From Acanthornis magna (taxonomy: Eukaryota; Chordata; Aves; Passeriformes; Acanthizidae), in NCBI GenBank assembly GCA_036785705.1, contig JAWUZG010000005.1:3533501-3597500 (forward strand): a stretch of 64,000 bases of DNA, in the 5' to 3' direction. The notes under the pieces were generated by a model. The model was not told where the DNA came from. It saw only the letters and a list, made by a program, of their open reading frames with translations, and made no database searches. The translations under genes were made by a program, and so were the position numbers. Every line of letters starts with the position of its first letter. Position 1 is the first letter of the stretch. Below are positions 12,401-24,604 of this stretch, piece after piece.

Positions 12401-15316
12401 GCTGACAAATGGCATTGCCTGATGTGAAAGATTGTCATTCATCAGGAATTAGGAGAGACATCAAGTTCTTGCCCCAAGACGTCTGGGCTCTCTGTGAACT
12501 GCCAGAGTTGTCCTATACAATTATCAGCTGCAGTTGCTTGCATGAAATTATAAATAATTTCACTGGAAATCCTGAAGCCATGCCACCTCTGGTTGTGATC
12601 TCACCAGGTCTCCTCCAGCAAAGAAGGAATAAACAAGGTCAGCTGACTACAGCAGGAGCTCTCACCACATTCAGGCTGACACCACAAAACACAGGAGCAC
12701 CTGCTCGACATCAAAGCCAAGAACTGCACCCTCTAAGTCACTGGGATCAGTTACCAAGGTAATATCAAGAGAGAATTCTGTAATTTTTTGGGTTTATTTG
12801 TAAAGAAACAAAGATCTACCTTTCAGTTTTCCTAAATTAAAAAAACAAACCCCACAAAAACTCCCCAAATTACCATTAAAATAAACCTCCCTCTAGTATG
12901 TGACTACCCAGAACAGCACCATTCCCCACACTGAATTCTTCCTCTGACTTTTAGATTTATGTTTTTAAATGTTATCTCTTCAACTTCCATGGGCAAAGAG
13001 CCGGACAACACCCCGGCTGATAGATGCAAACCCTTTGGAGCTGTCTCCTGAAGGCAGCAGAGCAGCCCATCACCCGGTGCATTTCACCTTGCCTGGAGCC
13101 AGCCACTGGAATTTCACTTCCTGCATCATTAGGATGAGAGGGCCATTTTCACAGCTATGCTTCAGCGAAATCTCCTCTTCTTCCATCTACCTCTTGTTGC
13201 CGAAGAAAATGCATATAGATTCCCATCCCAGTTCTGCCAAAGCCGTCTGAAATGTGCACAAGCAGTACTTAGAGCTGGAGAACAAAGTCCCTGGCTGAGG
13301 AATAAAGACCCCAGGTGACTGCCCTACTGGTATTTACGTCTTCCCCATCCAGCTCAAGAGCAGACAGCATGTTTTGGCAAGTCTAAGTAGCCTCTTTCTT
13401 CAGTACTTGTAAATTAATTCCATAACAAAATGCAGCCCATGGTTGGCCTCTTTCATCCTTCATACAGATGCATAATACAGCATCAATGTATGTATGGTTT
13501 TAATTACACCAAACAGAAAACTAAATAACCCAAAATACAAAAGGCACATTTTACTCCAATAAACTGGCTACTGCTCAAGAAGCAAAAGCTCTTTTATATT
13601 CATATAAAACACTTTCAACTCCAGAATGATCCTATTAAGAACTTCAAGTTTTACTGAACTTGATAAGTCCAAACATTAATATCCTAAACCTGACAACATT
13701 TATCTGATTTTTATTTCCACTAGTCCAGTTTCAATATTCAGTATGCCAGGAAGTTCTTTTCCTATAACACAAATTGTAGCTCCCAGCAGCAAAAACCATT
13801 TGCACTTTCCTTACCAGAGCTTTGGAAGGTAGTCTGGGACAACAGGATAAACATATTATCTTGATGTTCCTGCTAACTGATGGGTTGTTATTAACTGTTG
13901 AACTGCTTAATTAGGTCTTCTAGTTAACAGGCTGTTATGATTAGAGGGGACAATGCCTGTGCGTGGTTGAGCTATTGTTTCAACCCATTTGCAAATTCAG
14001 AAGAAGCATCACTCAATTCACGCTCGGGAGGATCTCTCAGCAAGCTGAGAGCAGAGCAGCTTTCTCTTCTGCAGAAGAAAACCCTCACTTCAGGCAAGGA
14101 GTGGGTGAATTCCCCAAATCAACCACATCCCCCAAAGGATAACAGATCACCCTGTTTGGCACCTGGGGCACGGCAGAGATCACTGATCAGGCTGACAGTA
14201 CAGTTTCATCACAAGAGTCATTTCACTGCACTCACTTGGGCTCCTCAGCTTTGTTTCCATTTTCTCTGACCTAACAGTCACTTGATTCACCTGATTTTAA
14301 ATGACATTTCCCTTTGCATCTCAATGGCGCAGCACAGTCCTTTTCCTGCTATTTTAGGCTCTTGCGTACTCTTTTTAGCATTCCCATACACAGAAGCTCC
14401 GTTCTGCACTTCTCCTATTTACCTTTCCTAGTCACCAGCTGGTGGTTTCATGTCTTTCTAGAAACCACTCAGCCTCCCAATTTAGTCTCACGTTCATTCC
14501 ATTTCTCCTGGCCAGCTGCCACACCTTCCAGGCCCACTTTGACATACTCCTCTTAGAAGACATGAAATCTTGATGCGATCCCTGCTCAATTGTTTAGCAA
14601 ATCCACCCCCTCCAGAAGGGCTCCAAATGACCCAAAATTTCAGAAGGTACCATCAATTGCTTATGGAACCAATCACTGCTTGTTGTCATTCTTTCTTCTT
14701 CTTGTATTCATCATTTCTCCTCAGTTTTATCCAGCCACACATGAGAGACCAGAACTGCACCCCATTTTACAATTAGACAAATAGTGCATAACTACACGTT
14801 GGGAAAAACTCCCAAGGAAATCCTGCTAAGTGAAGATAACATCGGAGGCTGCTTGGGGGAAAATCAGGTCAAGTTACATTCTGTATAACCTTCACAATCC
14901 TCTTTACTTTAACACAAAGATAACAGAATATTTCAAGGCATCTGATTCTTCCCCTCCAACTATTCGGATCTGTTACACGAACTTTTGCCCCATTTTTATA
15001 TAAGCACAGGTCAGCAGAATCACCATCTGTATTGCAGAGCTAAAATAGTGCTCCCTGCCCCTGGAACACCCCTAAAACCCTCTGAGGGCATATCCTCTCC
15101 TTTGTGAGGAAATGGACTTTTATGTAAAATGCATACTGCTAAGGAGCAAATTTCTCTTATTCACAGACTAGCCAGTAGAAGAAGAGTTCAGTTCCTTTCC
15201 ACACAGTTTTGACCTTTCTTCAGGTGGAAATTATGTACAATATGAGGTAGACATACCTGCTGAAAGACAGAATGATTGGGAAATTATTTCAGAGCAAACA
15301 GGTGGTAACAATTTTC
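12401..15316. other. Unique non-coding DNA, pyrimidine-rich in part
   Basis: No gene is supported. The plus strand at about 14310-14560 is notably pyrimidine-rich, which opens one 80-codon frame without motifs. A small hairpin (CTCTCAG 14034-14040, CTGAGAG 14045-14051) is within chance expectation. Open frames at 12409-12762 and 13937-14269 contain no recognisable domain. Confidence 0.45.
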
Positions 15317-15345
15317 ATTAACTCCGGCTCTTTGCCGGAGTTGAT
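15317..15345. other. GC-rich hairpin (12-bp stem, 5-nt loop)
   Basis: AACTCCGGC at 15320-15328 is perfectly complementary to GCCGGAGTT at 15334-15342 around the loop TCTTT. The stem extends three more pairs outward: one T-G wobble (15319/15343), then T-A (15318/15344) and A-T (15317/15345). Each arm holds one CpG, in an otherwise AT-rich region. It resembles a bacterial terminator stem but lacks a following T-run, and the context is a vertebrate genome. No known RNA family is recognised. Confidence 0.8.
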
Positions 15346-16547
15346 CCCACAACCTAGCGGTTTGAAGATCTCAGTGCAAATTCTCAGCTGCTTCCATCAT
15401 TCCACTGACTTCAGCATCAATTGATTTCAATCATACCTCACGTTCAGGGATTTTTGTCTCCAGTTCCTGTTGTGTAAAGGACTGACTACCGAAAATGCTG
15501 CAATTAATCTAACAGTAACAAATTCCTCAATTCTCACTCCAGTCACCAAAATACCAAAACTTCTTTAAATAGTACAGTGCTATAGTTACTTGATGACATA
15601 AATTCCTGGCTGCGTACAGAACAAAAACCCTGCATGTGTCGCCTCGTGGGAATGGCACGGAATGGATTCCAGACAAATAAGGTTTGCCAGCTTGTTTGGG
15701 ACACCAGGCTGGTTTCCCTTCCCGTTTCACTTGTTGCTGTCAGTCGGCTGTCAGAGACACAGATTTTTCGATAAAAAATAAACTCAGACATTAAATCATT
15801 AAGAGGTGTCTTGGCATGTTCAAAGCCTTTTTTGGCAACCCACAAAACGATACAAAGGAATCAGGATCCATTAGGGCCCCGGCCTGGGAAATGTTATTCA
15901 ATACCAAGATGACACAAGTCTTGTACCTCACTTCCCTAGCCCTTATTTGTTTTACCTATCCCAGTCCTCCTAAATATTTTAAACAGTGCTTTCACAATAG
16001 TGATTTAAATTACAGCAAAATCCATCATACAAATCTGAAGAATAAATTACACCAGTTGCAAGCACCCTGCTACAGGTTGTTTTGAAAGTTCTAGTAAAAA
16101 AATTGTTGCTAATTGTATGTTATTTATGAAGCTGGAAAACAACTGGAAAGTTTCAACTGTCAGCCAGTACATGCAACTTTCCTTCCAAACTGAGGCAGTT
16201 TTAAAGCCCTCCCTCTGCGAAGGCAGGAGTTCAGCTGAGTTGTCAGGCGCCACCATTAGTGACCACACAACTACTGAAGACTTTTCCCACATGTGCAGGC
16301 CACACAGTCATTTTTCTGTGCTGGAAATTAATGCTCTGCGTTCTTGACAGACATGATTTTTTTTTTTAAGGTGCTGGCTTTCTGGAGAAACCTATTTTTG
16401 TACTGTGCTTACTTTAAATGAAGACTTCAGAAAGGGTTCTAAGAGGGCCTCTGAAGTAATTGTTAAATACCACTATTTCTGCAATAAAATGGATTTACAC
16501 AGTAAGCCATGGTTGCACATGTTGATCTGCTTTAGTCCAGACACTGC
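15346..16547. other. Unique non-coding DNA, no gene seen
   Basis: This is AT-rich sequence with an eleven-T run at 16357-16367. Open frames at 15543-15845 (minus), 15816-16085 (plus) and 16047-16292 (minus) overlap or abut without domain content. No repeat family is recognised. Confidence 0.5.
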
Positions 16548-16795
16548 CAAATGACCCGGAGAAGGGGATCAAATTCATGCTTAGCAAGTTTGCAGACAAG
16601 AAGTTGGGTGGGAATGCTGATCTGCTGGAAAGTGGGAAGGCCCTGCAGAGGGATCTGGACAAGCTGGATCGATGGGCCAAGGACAATTTTATGTGTGCTT
16701 GGGGACATAGGTTAGTGGTAGCCCTGGCAGTGCTGGGTTAACAGTTGGATTCAATAATCTTGAAGGGTCTTTTCCAACCTAAATGATTCTATGAG
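16548..16795 (+). mobile_element. CR1 LINE fragment: end of reverse transcriptase joined to 3' tail
   Basis: The first about 140 bases, in one plus-strand frame, encode residues like those at the C-terminal side of the CR1 reverse transcriptase palm, including KALQRDLDKLDRWAKDNFM. The expected FADD catalytic motif and the residues after it are altered: the sequence reads FADKKLGG, so an aspartate-bearing codon is missing and the copy cannot be active. After about 16692 the frame is lost. The sequence then jumps to the 3' tail (GTTGGATTCAATAATCTTGA, AGGGTCTTTTCCAACCTAAA, TGATTCTATGA), which points to an internal deletion. The element is also cut short at the 5' end, as is usual for CR1. Confidence 0.92.
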
Positions 16796-19700
16796 CATTC
16801 ACAGAAAGCAGTGCTGCTCTCTTGCTCCCTGGGAATCTGGATAAAATCTCTCATAAGTACACAGGAGAAAATAAATAAAATTACAGCTAACTTCTATATT
16901 GTAAGGAACATTTAATTCTGACTATGCAGCCATTGGTGCTACCTCCTGCAACATCTATCTGGTTTCCTCCACTACGCTCCAGTTTATTTCTAAGAATACA
17001 AAATTGTCACTGTCTTCTCAAGCTCCATTGCTTCTGCTTTCTTCAGAGCCAGGCTTGGTAAAAATCATCTTGCTGCTGCTGCTAAAAAGGCTGCATCTGC
17101 CAGCCACAGACAGTGCTGACAGCTACACACAGGTCAAGAGTGTGATTCAGTTCCTATAAAGCACGGAAGAGTCTTGATGTTAACAGGGACTGGATCCAGA
17201 TCCAGAAGTTCTAATTTTTCCCGCTGGAAGCCTTCCAAAATTTCCCAAATGTCTGAGCTCGGGCTAGAAGAGTGAAGATAGTCTCAATAACCAATAAAGA
17301 TGCAAGTACACATGCAAATTGCTGTGAAAGGGGAAGAAAACTAGGAGAAAAAGGCAAAATAGAAAGCCGTTTTCCCTGCGTATCCTCGATCACTGTTTTC
17401 TCCTGCTCCTACCTGGCTGTCAGGCCATGGCGCAGCACTGTGCACAGCAATATGTGATCAGTGAGGTAAAACACCTGTTCTATTTTGGTGCTGCCCCTGC
17501 CGTGTCTGTGTGTGCACAGGTGTGAACGAGGATCCAAGGGGAAAGGCACTGGTGACTGGGAGCGGCACTCAGCCCTCGTGCTGCTGCACTCCCTGCTCCA
17601 GGAGCTGTCACCAGCTCTGCTCTGGCTGCACGTTATGCAGATTCTGAAGAGCAGCTGCCAAAGCCACAGCATTTTCTTCCCACCCTCTTGCCAAGTGCAC
17701 CTGCTGCCCAGAGCCCTCGCTCTGCTCCTGCCAGAGCTGCTTGTTGCTTTTATTCTCTTATTTCCTCTCGTGCCCCAAGTGTGTAATACATTCCTTCTGC
17801 AGCATCAAAAGGAACATTTAATTCTTTTCATTAGTGGAGGATGGACACTGCTGGTCAGTGACTTACAGGGCTCGGGCCACATTCCGGTTTTCTGCCTGGT
17901 TCCAGATTCTGGTCCTGCAGACACCTGAGGCAGATGGAGGGATGGAAGGGTCCACCTGGACCTTGTTGCAGCACTGCAACCTCATCTGTGACATGTGTCT
18001 ACAGACTGCTGCTATTTTACCTCCTTGCTGCTGCTACCTTCGTGGATCTGCTGATCATTGCTCACAAAGCGAGCTTCTATCGCAAGCTTCCCAAATCTGG
18101 ATTTTCTCACAAAAGCAAACATTTGAAAATACAACCCCTCCAGCCATCTCTAATTGCTGCAAAGTTCAAACCCATCCATTCTCATCACGTATCAAAAGGA
18201 AAATGACACGAAAGTGTAAAAAACCACACTTAAGCAATGCTGATGGGCAGCAGCACAAAAACAAGGTGAACTCGTGAACCACAGGCCTCGTTTGTCCTTT
18301 CCTGCAGTGATCTCGTCTGTGCTGCCAGGGATCCGTCACGTTCCCAGCACCACTTGAACTCAGGGGTGTCTGTCTGCGAGCGCATAATACAAAGCCCAGC
18401 GAAATGCCTTGAAAGTACAAGTAGTGGCACTCAGAGATCCAGTGAGCCTGCAGGGAGCAAGCTGCTCACTCGGAGGAACACAAGTATTTCATGACAGCCA
18501 CTGATTTTTCTTTTCTTACAGTAAAAGCCATAAAATTAAAAAAAAGAAAAAATCTATGGCACAACTGCACCATAGCTGGTACTAAAAGGATCAGGCCCCT
18601 CTGGTGATTTCAGATGTTGCTCATTTACTCAGAAATTAATCCTCCCTCCCCTCATATTCAGAGGCACTTAACACCAACCAACAATTATGCCATCTGATCA
18701 CTAAAAATAAAATAACTTTTCTTCTTTGTCTCCGAATGTATTCCTTCAGGACCCATTTTTTTCTGCTGCTCAGTGAGCCAGAGAGACGGATATTATGAGT
18801 TCTGGGTGTTTAACAAACAACATGACATGCCACATTCTTGAAGAATACAAGTGCAGGTCTTCAGCTTTCACAACAATGGATCTCATTTTGGGAGGAAAAA
18901 TAAAAGGCACGTTTTAATTTGTTTAATCTTTTGGTTAAGTAAGAAATGTGGTCACAGTCACCATAATGGCACTGAAATACAAGCCATGCTCTGTCCAGAG
19001 AATGAATAACGGTATGGTTTATAAGCAGTATTGAAAAGATAAACAGCATAAAAATAAAGAGTCGTGAAAGATCAGAATAAACCTTGTGTTACTCTTGGTA
19101 CATATGTAACAATTAGGAGCCAGGTCTTGCAACCTTTATTCCCAACAATATCAATAGGATTACTGAGTAATCCTCAGAGGGTTTCAGGATCAGACAATAG
19201 TGTTCTGCTGTGTTTTCATATAACAACATATCTCAACACATCTTTCAACATCTTTAGCCAGAAAGTAAATTGGTCGTGTAGCGATTCTCCATGAAGGTAA
19301 AACAGAAAAGGCTGTCGTCCCTCTCCGCACAGAAAGGCACCTTAATACTTAATGTGATTAATTGAGGGGAGATTAATGACTGAGTCAACAATCGTTCCCG
19401 TCCGGAGTGTTTGCATAGGAGTGTGTGGGTATGCTTGCAGGAGTACACTTGTGTGCAAAAATCAAACACAAAACCTGATCACATGTTCACAGCTGGAAAC
19501 TGTGTTCGCCTTTATTCAGTAAGGTATAAGGCACTATCATTTAGCTCTCCCACAGCAGGAGGAAAAATGGTGCCACAGAAGAGAACTATCACATCAGACA
19601 CACTCCAGGGGTCTCTTTTACCTACATTGTTCCTCTCCCAAATGTAGCTCTTTAAATTTTAAATAGAAAAAGAAGACACAGAAACATTGTGCGGTACAAA

Positions 19701-21430
19701 AATGTCACGGGGAAAAAAACGTGGAAAACATTCCTCATTAAGCAAGGTAAATACCCTAAAGTTCAGGTGTAGCTTTGATGGTGCAGTGTGTGCCTTTAAG
19801 ACTTAAAGAAACACCCACATCAAAGTGTTGTCTTAAGATGGTGGGGCTTTAGTTCAAACATAGCCAAGTTGTACAATAGCTGATGTGGTGAATGTCTACA
19901 CTATTTTTATAGTGAATAAAATATGGCAAAAATACAGCCTGGACAGCACATTTTCAATTTGTTTCATTTTTTTTAAATTCAGAAAAGATCGTGTGTATGT
20001 TCACATATTGACAGCAAGCTAAACCCAAAACATCAGCTCAGCCTTATACATCTTCCTTGTGTTTTAAATCCTGCCCTAGATGTTCAGAAGGCTTAATACA
20101 GAGAAACCCAGCAGAAACACTGCTAAAGCACAAAAACCTCACAAGTGCAAAAAAACCCAGAATATATTTTTTTATTCTCAGTATATTTTTCAAGGTAAAA
20201 AACACATTCTGAGAATTCAGATCGATATCACCAAGAAAGAGTTTTCCTCTAGAAAATACTCGTGTATTTCTCTCTCATCTTGTTGATTTGCGTTGCCTAT
20301 TTTTCCCAATGCAGCTTCCCTGTGCTTATTTTAATTCCAGTGTGCACAGACCACAAACATTCCTCCCTTCCTGCCACACCTGAGCTCGTGCCCAGCTCCT
20401 GGAGAGTGGGGTAGCCCCAGTGCATCCCACTGCCGGGAACAAGGATCGCACAGCCCTCCCATCCCCTGCCTGACTGCTGCACCAGCCATGGGAAAAAGCT
20501 ACAGAGCCAAGGAAGGTGTTTTGGGAAGCAAGTGGGACCTCATCCAGTGGAACAATAAATGTTTGCCATGTATAATCCAGGCAAAGTTGGTAGCACCCAA
20601 AAAACCTTGGAATATATTTTAATCACATATTTCAAGTATTAACCCTTGGCCCAATTCAATGAGGATTTGCTTTGGGAAACAAGGACTGATTGTGGAAATC
20701 CCACCCATGGAATACTTCAGTATTAGCATTAATATCTTCTCTAGGAGATGCCTTGGATCTTAATGATGGTGCCCTCAGCAACTATTGTTATTTTTATATT
20801 TATCACTTTTAGTGGAAATTGAAATACAGCTGAAGCAAAACAAACTGTTGTTCACATTGGCTAATACATTTGTTAAATATCAATACAAGCCACTTAAAAT
20901 GATTGACTGGGTAATTAAAAACAGAGATGAAAAAATGTAAAATTACTGTTTATCTAAGAGAGTTAAAAAAAGTTCACAAGAGAAATATAGTCAGAGTGCA
21001 AACATGAACTGTCAGACCTACCTTCTCTGGTATCAAATTCTGAATAAAAATACATCCATTAAACAAAGGTTTAAAGATAAATTATTTAAAAATACATCAA
21101 TAAAACATTAAGCAATGCTTCTTGCTAAAGAAATACAAGGCCAGGCAATCATACCTTCCTTAGCCATGATGAAATCATAGAAGGGAAAAAAAATACATAA
21201 ACCACTTCATGTAGCTCAGTGATGTATTATTTGATAGGAAACACTTCCCTGCGAGTGTCCATTAACTGATGCTTACACTGTAACTCACAGTCTATGACAT
21301 CCATATGAATCTCAAATGAATTCACTCCTATCACTGCTGCTTAAATGAATACTGTGTGGATTGGGGCTCTTTTTTGAACAGATGCAATCTGTTCATGTAT
21401 GATGAGCTCTGTCTGAATCGACGGGCTTGC
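16796..21430. other. Unique DNA with two GC-richer patches, no gene seen
   Basis: GC-richer patches lie at about 17480-17760 and 20370-20500. The first holds two overlapping 147-codon frames, 17485-17928 (which begins at TTG) and 17834-18277. The first of these is leucine-rich because of repeated CTG and CTC words. Neither has a recognisable fold or splice context. The rest is AT-rich unique sequence. Confidence 0.45.
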
Positions 21431-22010
21431 AGTGAGCTGGGTACAAGGAAGATGCACAAACGAGCACAAGAGGTTTAATCCGGCGGCACTCGGAGATCAG
21501 GAAGCCAGTGAACGTTCTGAGGAATGGGAGGGGAAAAGCAACTGCACAACGTGGCAAAAATCAGATCCTAGCCATGATATTAAAGAGCAACAGGAATGCA
21601 CACAGAAAGAATAAGAATTGCTATTGTGTATTGACAGAAGAAACAATGCACCAGAGCGTGAGAGAAAGATGCTGCTGGGAAAAAAAAATTTGGAACAGAA
21701 GGGAAGTGAACAGCCTTATGGTGTGTAAAGATTAGGTAGTGATTGAGGACATGTTAGAAAAACAACCTGTGAGGGAGACTAATTGTGACCAAAAATAAAA
21801 TAACAAAAAACCTGAAAAAAATGGGCAGAAACAGATACAAAGTCCCATTTCAGAGAGAGCAGCACAGGGCCAGTCTAGCATCCCAGGACAAGGATTTCTT
21901 GGAGAATGGCCCACAAGAAGATGAGGGGAGTAGAAACCAAACAAGTTTACCACAGCAAAAGAACCGATTGTGTTTTTTCATAAATAGCCAAGTAGAAGTG
22001 AGGGCTTAGC
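21431..22010. other. Purine-rich strand-asymmetric block, unidentified
   Basis: The plus strand is strongly enriched in A and G over nearly 600 bases, with CpG-bearing words near 21480 (CCGGCGGCACTCGG). Old LINE coding strands often look like this, but I could not match any part to a known element. Short frames at 21508-21735 and 21785-22009 are lysine- and asparagine-rich, as the base composition dictates. Confidence 0.35.
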
Positions 22011-23132
22011 CCCACAGAAAACCTCTACTTTAGATTCAGAGCACCTGCCAATGGAGCTAATCCTCTAACCAGCCATGATCCAACTCTATAAAGTATCCTC
22101 AGAACTGCTGCTGCCACCACTTGTAGTTCCCGCTGCTCGTTCTTCACTTCACAGCATTTCTAAAACAGATTGTCTTGGGCTTTGAAGAGTTTACTCAACA
22201 GGGAGATGAGCAAAGAAGAAGGAAAAGATGTGAAAAGTTCCACTACTGCTGTGGCTCAGAAGTAGGACTGGTTTACTTAAGCTGTCTGCCAGAACCAGTA
22301 CTGCACTTTTTAATGAACATATCATTTATTCCCATAAATGCTTGCTGACATGGAGACAGAGGAGAGAGCCCAAACAGGCTGAACCAACTCCTTCCCCATC
22401 AATGCAAACACACAAAAGACTGAACTACAATATGACAATGCAGTTGTCAGCAGAGGAGGCTTAGTACTGTCGTGTCCTGTCTGGGCCACGAGTGACTCCA
22501 GTTCTACATCAATCTGCAGTGATCCAAATGAACACATTTACAGCAAAGGGTGAGACAAACACAATATACATACAAGAGTGGGATTCTCTCTTTCCGTATT
22601 TTCAGGGAAAAAAGGGACACAGATATAGTATCTTTCCCAAATGCCTCCATAAAACATTTTTAACAATTGCTTTCTGCCTTTCTTTTTTGATGTTTTCCAG
22701 CCTTTCTGTAAAGGTAGCCTTTTTCCCACAGAGACACATGCCAATCCTCCCTGAAGACAAGTCTCCTTGCCAGAACAATAGGCAGAGGTTCTGCATTTGC
22801 CATAAAATAAAGCCTGTTCTTAAATAAGCACTGTTTGATTCCAAGTCCAACAACTGCAGACCTGGAGCAGCTTGCCTGTACACCACCAGTTCCCCGGTGG
22901 AACACAGCTCCAGCAGGCTTTGTCTGCTGGGGTTTGAAGATGGCAGTGCTGGATCAGTCTCATATTCTCAGATAAAATGCTCATGGAGTTAGGGGGAGAG
23001 CTCTACCTAAGGTTTTCAAGGCTGGGACACTGCAGCTAAATGTGCACTAACAGGTGTCACAGCCCTCCCCAGCTCCCTGGGGTGCAACAGCCAACGCCAG
23101 GACAGCCCCAGACATTTTGGGGCATGTGAGTG
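22011..23132. other. Unique non-coding DNA, no gene seen
   Basis: Several short frames overlap on both strands between 22322 and 22905, none with motifs. No repeat family or RNA gene is recognised. Confidence 0.5.
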
Positions 23133-23148
23133 GCACACACACACACAG
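23133..23148. repeat. (CA)n microsatellite
   Basis: This is eight uninterrupted CA units, flanked by TGG and GAG. It is a short simple repeat. Confidence 0.9.
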
Positions 23149-24553
23149 AGTAGTACCTCTGTGCTGAGCTCCATGTGCTTTGTGGCCAGCTCCAAGTGCT
23201 CTGCACTGTGAGCCAAAGCCTGGGAAGTGGGGCCAACAGGATGTGGCCAAAGCCATAGGATGTGGGGCCAGTGCTTCAAAAGCTTGCTCCTGATCCCCAC
23301 CAAAACCCTGGAGTGGAGACACCCAGCTTGGGCTGCCAGCCTTTTTGCACAATTTATTTAAAACTGTCTCGCACCATATTATAAAAATACACGAAATCAT
23401 TGAAAAACTGAAATCTAGCAGGGGGAGGGGGGGAAAGAAAAAAGATCGTAACTGTTCAATAGTTAATGTTACATTCAACAGTAATTACTTAACACATACA
23501 AAGCTCAATTGCATAACCTACAATTCTCCCACTTTGTGTAGGCTCCTTTGCTTCTACTTTAAATAAAAGAAATTCTTTTCATTTTGTCAAGAAAACTTTT
23601 CTCTACCTCACTACTGCATGACAAGGGAACAGATGGCAATTTAAGGGGAGAATTTATGAGAGCCACAATCTTAATGTTGCATAAAGAAAAGAAAAAGACT
23701 CGCATCAAAACCACTGACAAATGTACTTGCTAATATTAATGCACTCCCCATTCATCCAATATGCTTCCTAATTGCTTTTCTGTACATAATAATGTGGCAC
23801 CTGCTGCTCAACATTGCAAGCGCATCAGGATTTCTCCAAAGTCAAACAGCTCTGCAACTGGCCCTCTCCCAGTGATAAATGTAGAGCACTGTATCACGCA
23901 CAGTTCCTGTCAGTGGCATAATTAAAATTTTATACTTACAGAAAAAGATAGTAAACAATCAGTTCTTAAATGGATTCACAAGAGGAACTCTTGTTACAGC
24001 CAACTTTATAATTAGTATGCATCATGTAATGCTAATATATCCATGACAAGAAAATAGGAAAAATGTAGGAACTCAGTTGTTCTCTTTAATGCAATGTTAA
24101 ACTACACACCAAAAAATGAAAGCAATCAGCCTATTGTTATTTCAGTCTTCTATTTCTGCTCTTCATTTTCCATTGAAAATAGCTCGGCACATTTTGCACT
24201 GGAATGATGGTCGCTCCCTAGTGCCACATCTCCGGAATTTTCAAACAGCCACTAGGATAGGTTTCAGCTTTATGATGTTTATTCATTTTAATTTTACATT
24301 AGACAAAAAATATAATTTATTTTGAACAGAGCTCGGGCCAAAATGCACCATCTTTATTAGCTGACAAAACTCCCACTGACAAAGACATCCCAAACATTTC
24401 AATGTATTTTTCTGCCGAGGTGGCTGTGCATCATGCGAAATGTGACAGGCTATAGGCAAAAAAAACCCTTCCCATCAAATGTCCTAAATTAACTCCCGAG
24501 CCTGACAATATTAAGCACAGAGATGCCATATGCTTTCTGTTTCTTAGTGAAAC
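23149..24553. other. Unique DNA; 23600-24350 looks like candidate regulatory DNA
   Basis: From about 23600 the sequence is AT-rich but not low in complexity, with repeated homeodomain-like cores (CTAATTGC, ATAATTAAAA, CTAATATTAATG). No coding or transposon signal is present. Conservation is suspected from texture only. The upstream part, 23150-23340, is GC-balanced and featureless. Confidence 0.3.
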
Positions 24554-24580
24554 TATTCTGTATCTATCTGATACAGAATA
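24554..24580. other. Perfect 11-bp inverted repeat with 5-nt spacer
   Basis: TATTCTGTATC at 24554-24564 pairs exactly with GATACAGAATA at 24570-24580 across the spacer TATCT. The core CTGTATC/GATACAG resembles paired half-sites for a dimeric DNA-binding protein as much as an RNA hairpin. The stem does not continue outward, so it is too short for a microRNA precursor. Confidence 0.8.
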
Positions 24581-24589
24581 CACACATGG

Positions 24590-24597
24590 ATTTGCAT
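24590..24597 (+). promoter_or_regulatory. Perfect POU octamer ATTTGCAT, possible binding site
   Basis: The site reads ATTTGCATAATGCAT across 24590-24604: a consensus octamer followed immediately by an ATGCAT half-site, a layout that could seat a POU dimer. It lies ten bases after the inverted repeat. Isolated octamers also occur by chance in AT-rich DNA and are present elsewhere in the window (7021, 34651, 51263), so function is unproven. Confidence 0.3.
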
Positions 24598-24604
24598 AAT
24601 GCAT

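Noticed and set aside
14034..14051. 7-bp hairpin with 4-base loop
   Set aside because: Within chance expectation for a window of this size, and no extension of the stem.
17485..18277. Two overlapping 147-codon frames on the plus strand
   Set aside because: They overlap in different phases. The first starts at TTG and its leucine richness follows from GC-rich CTG/CTC words. No domain is seen.
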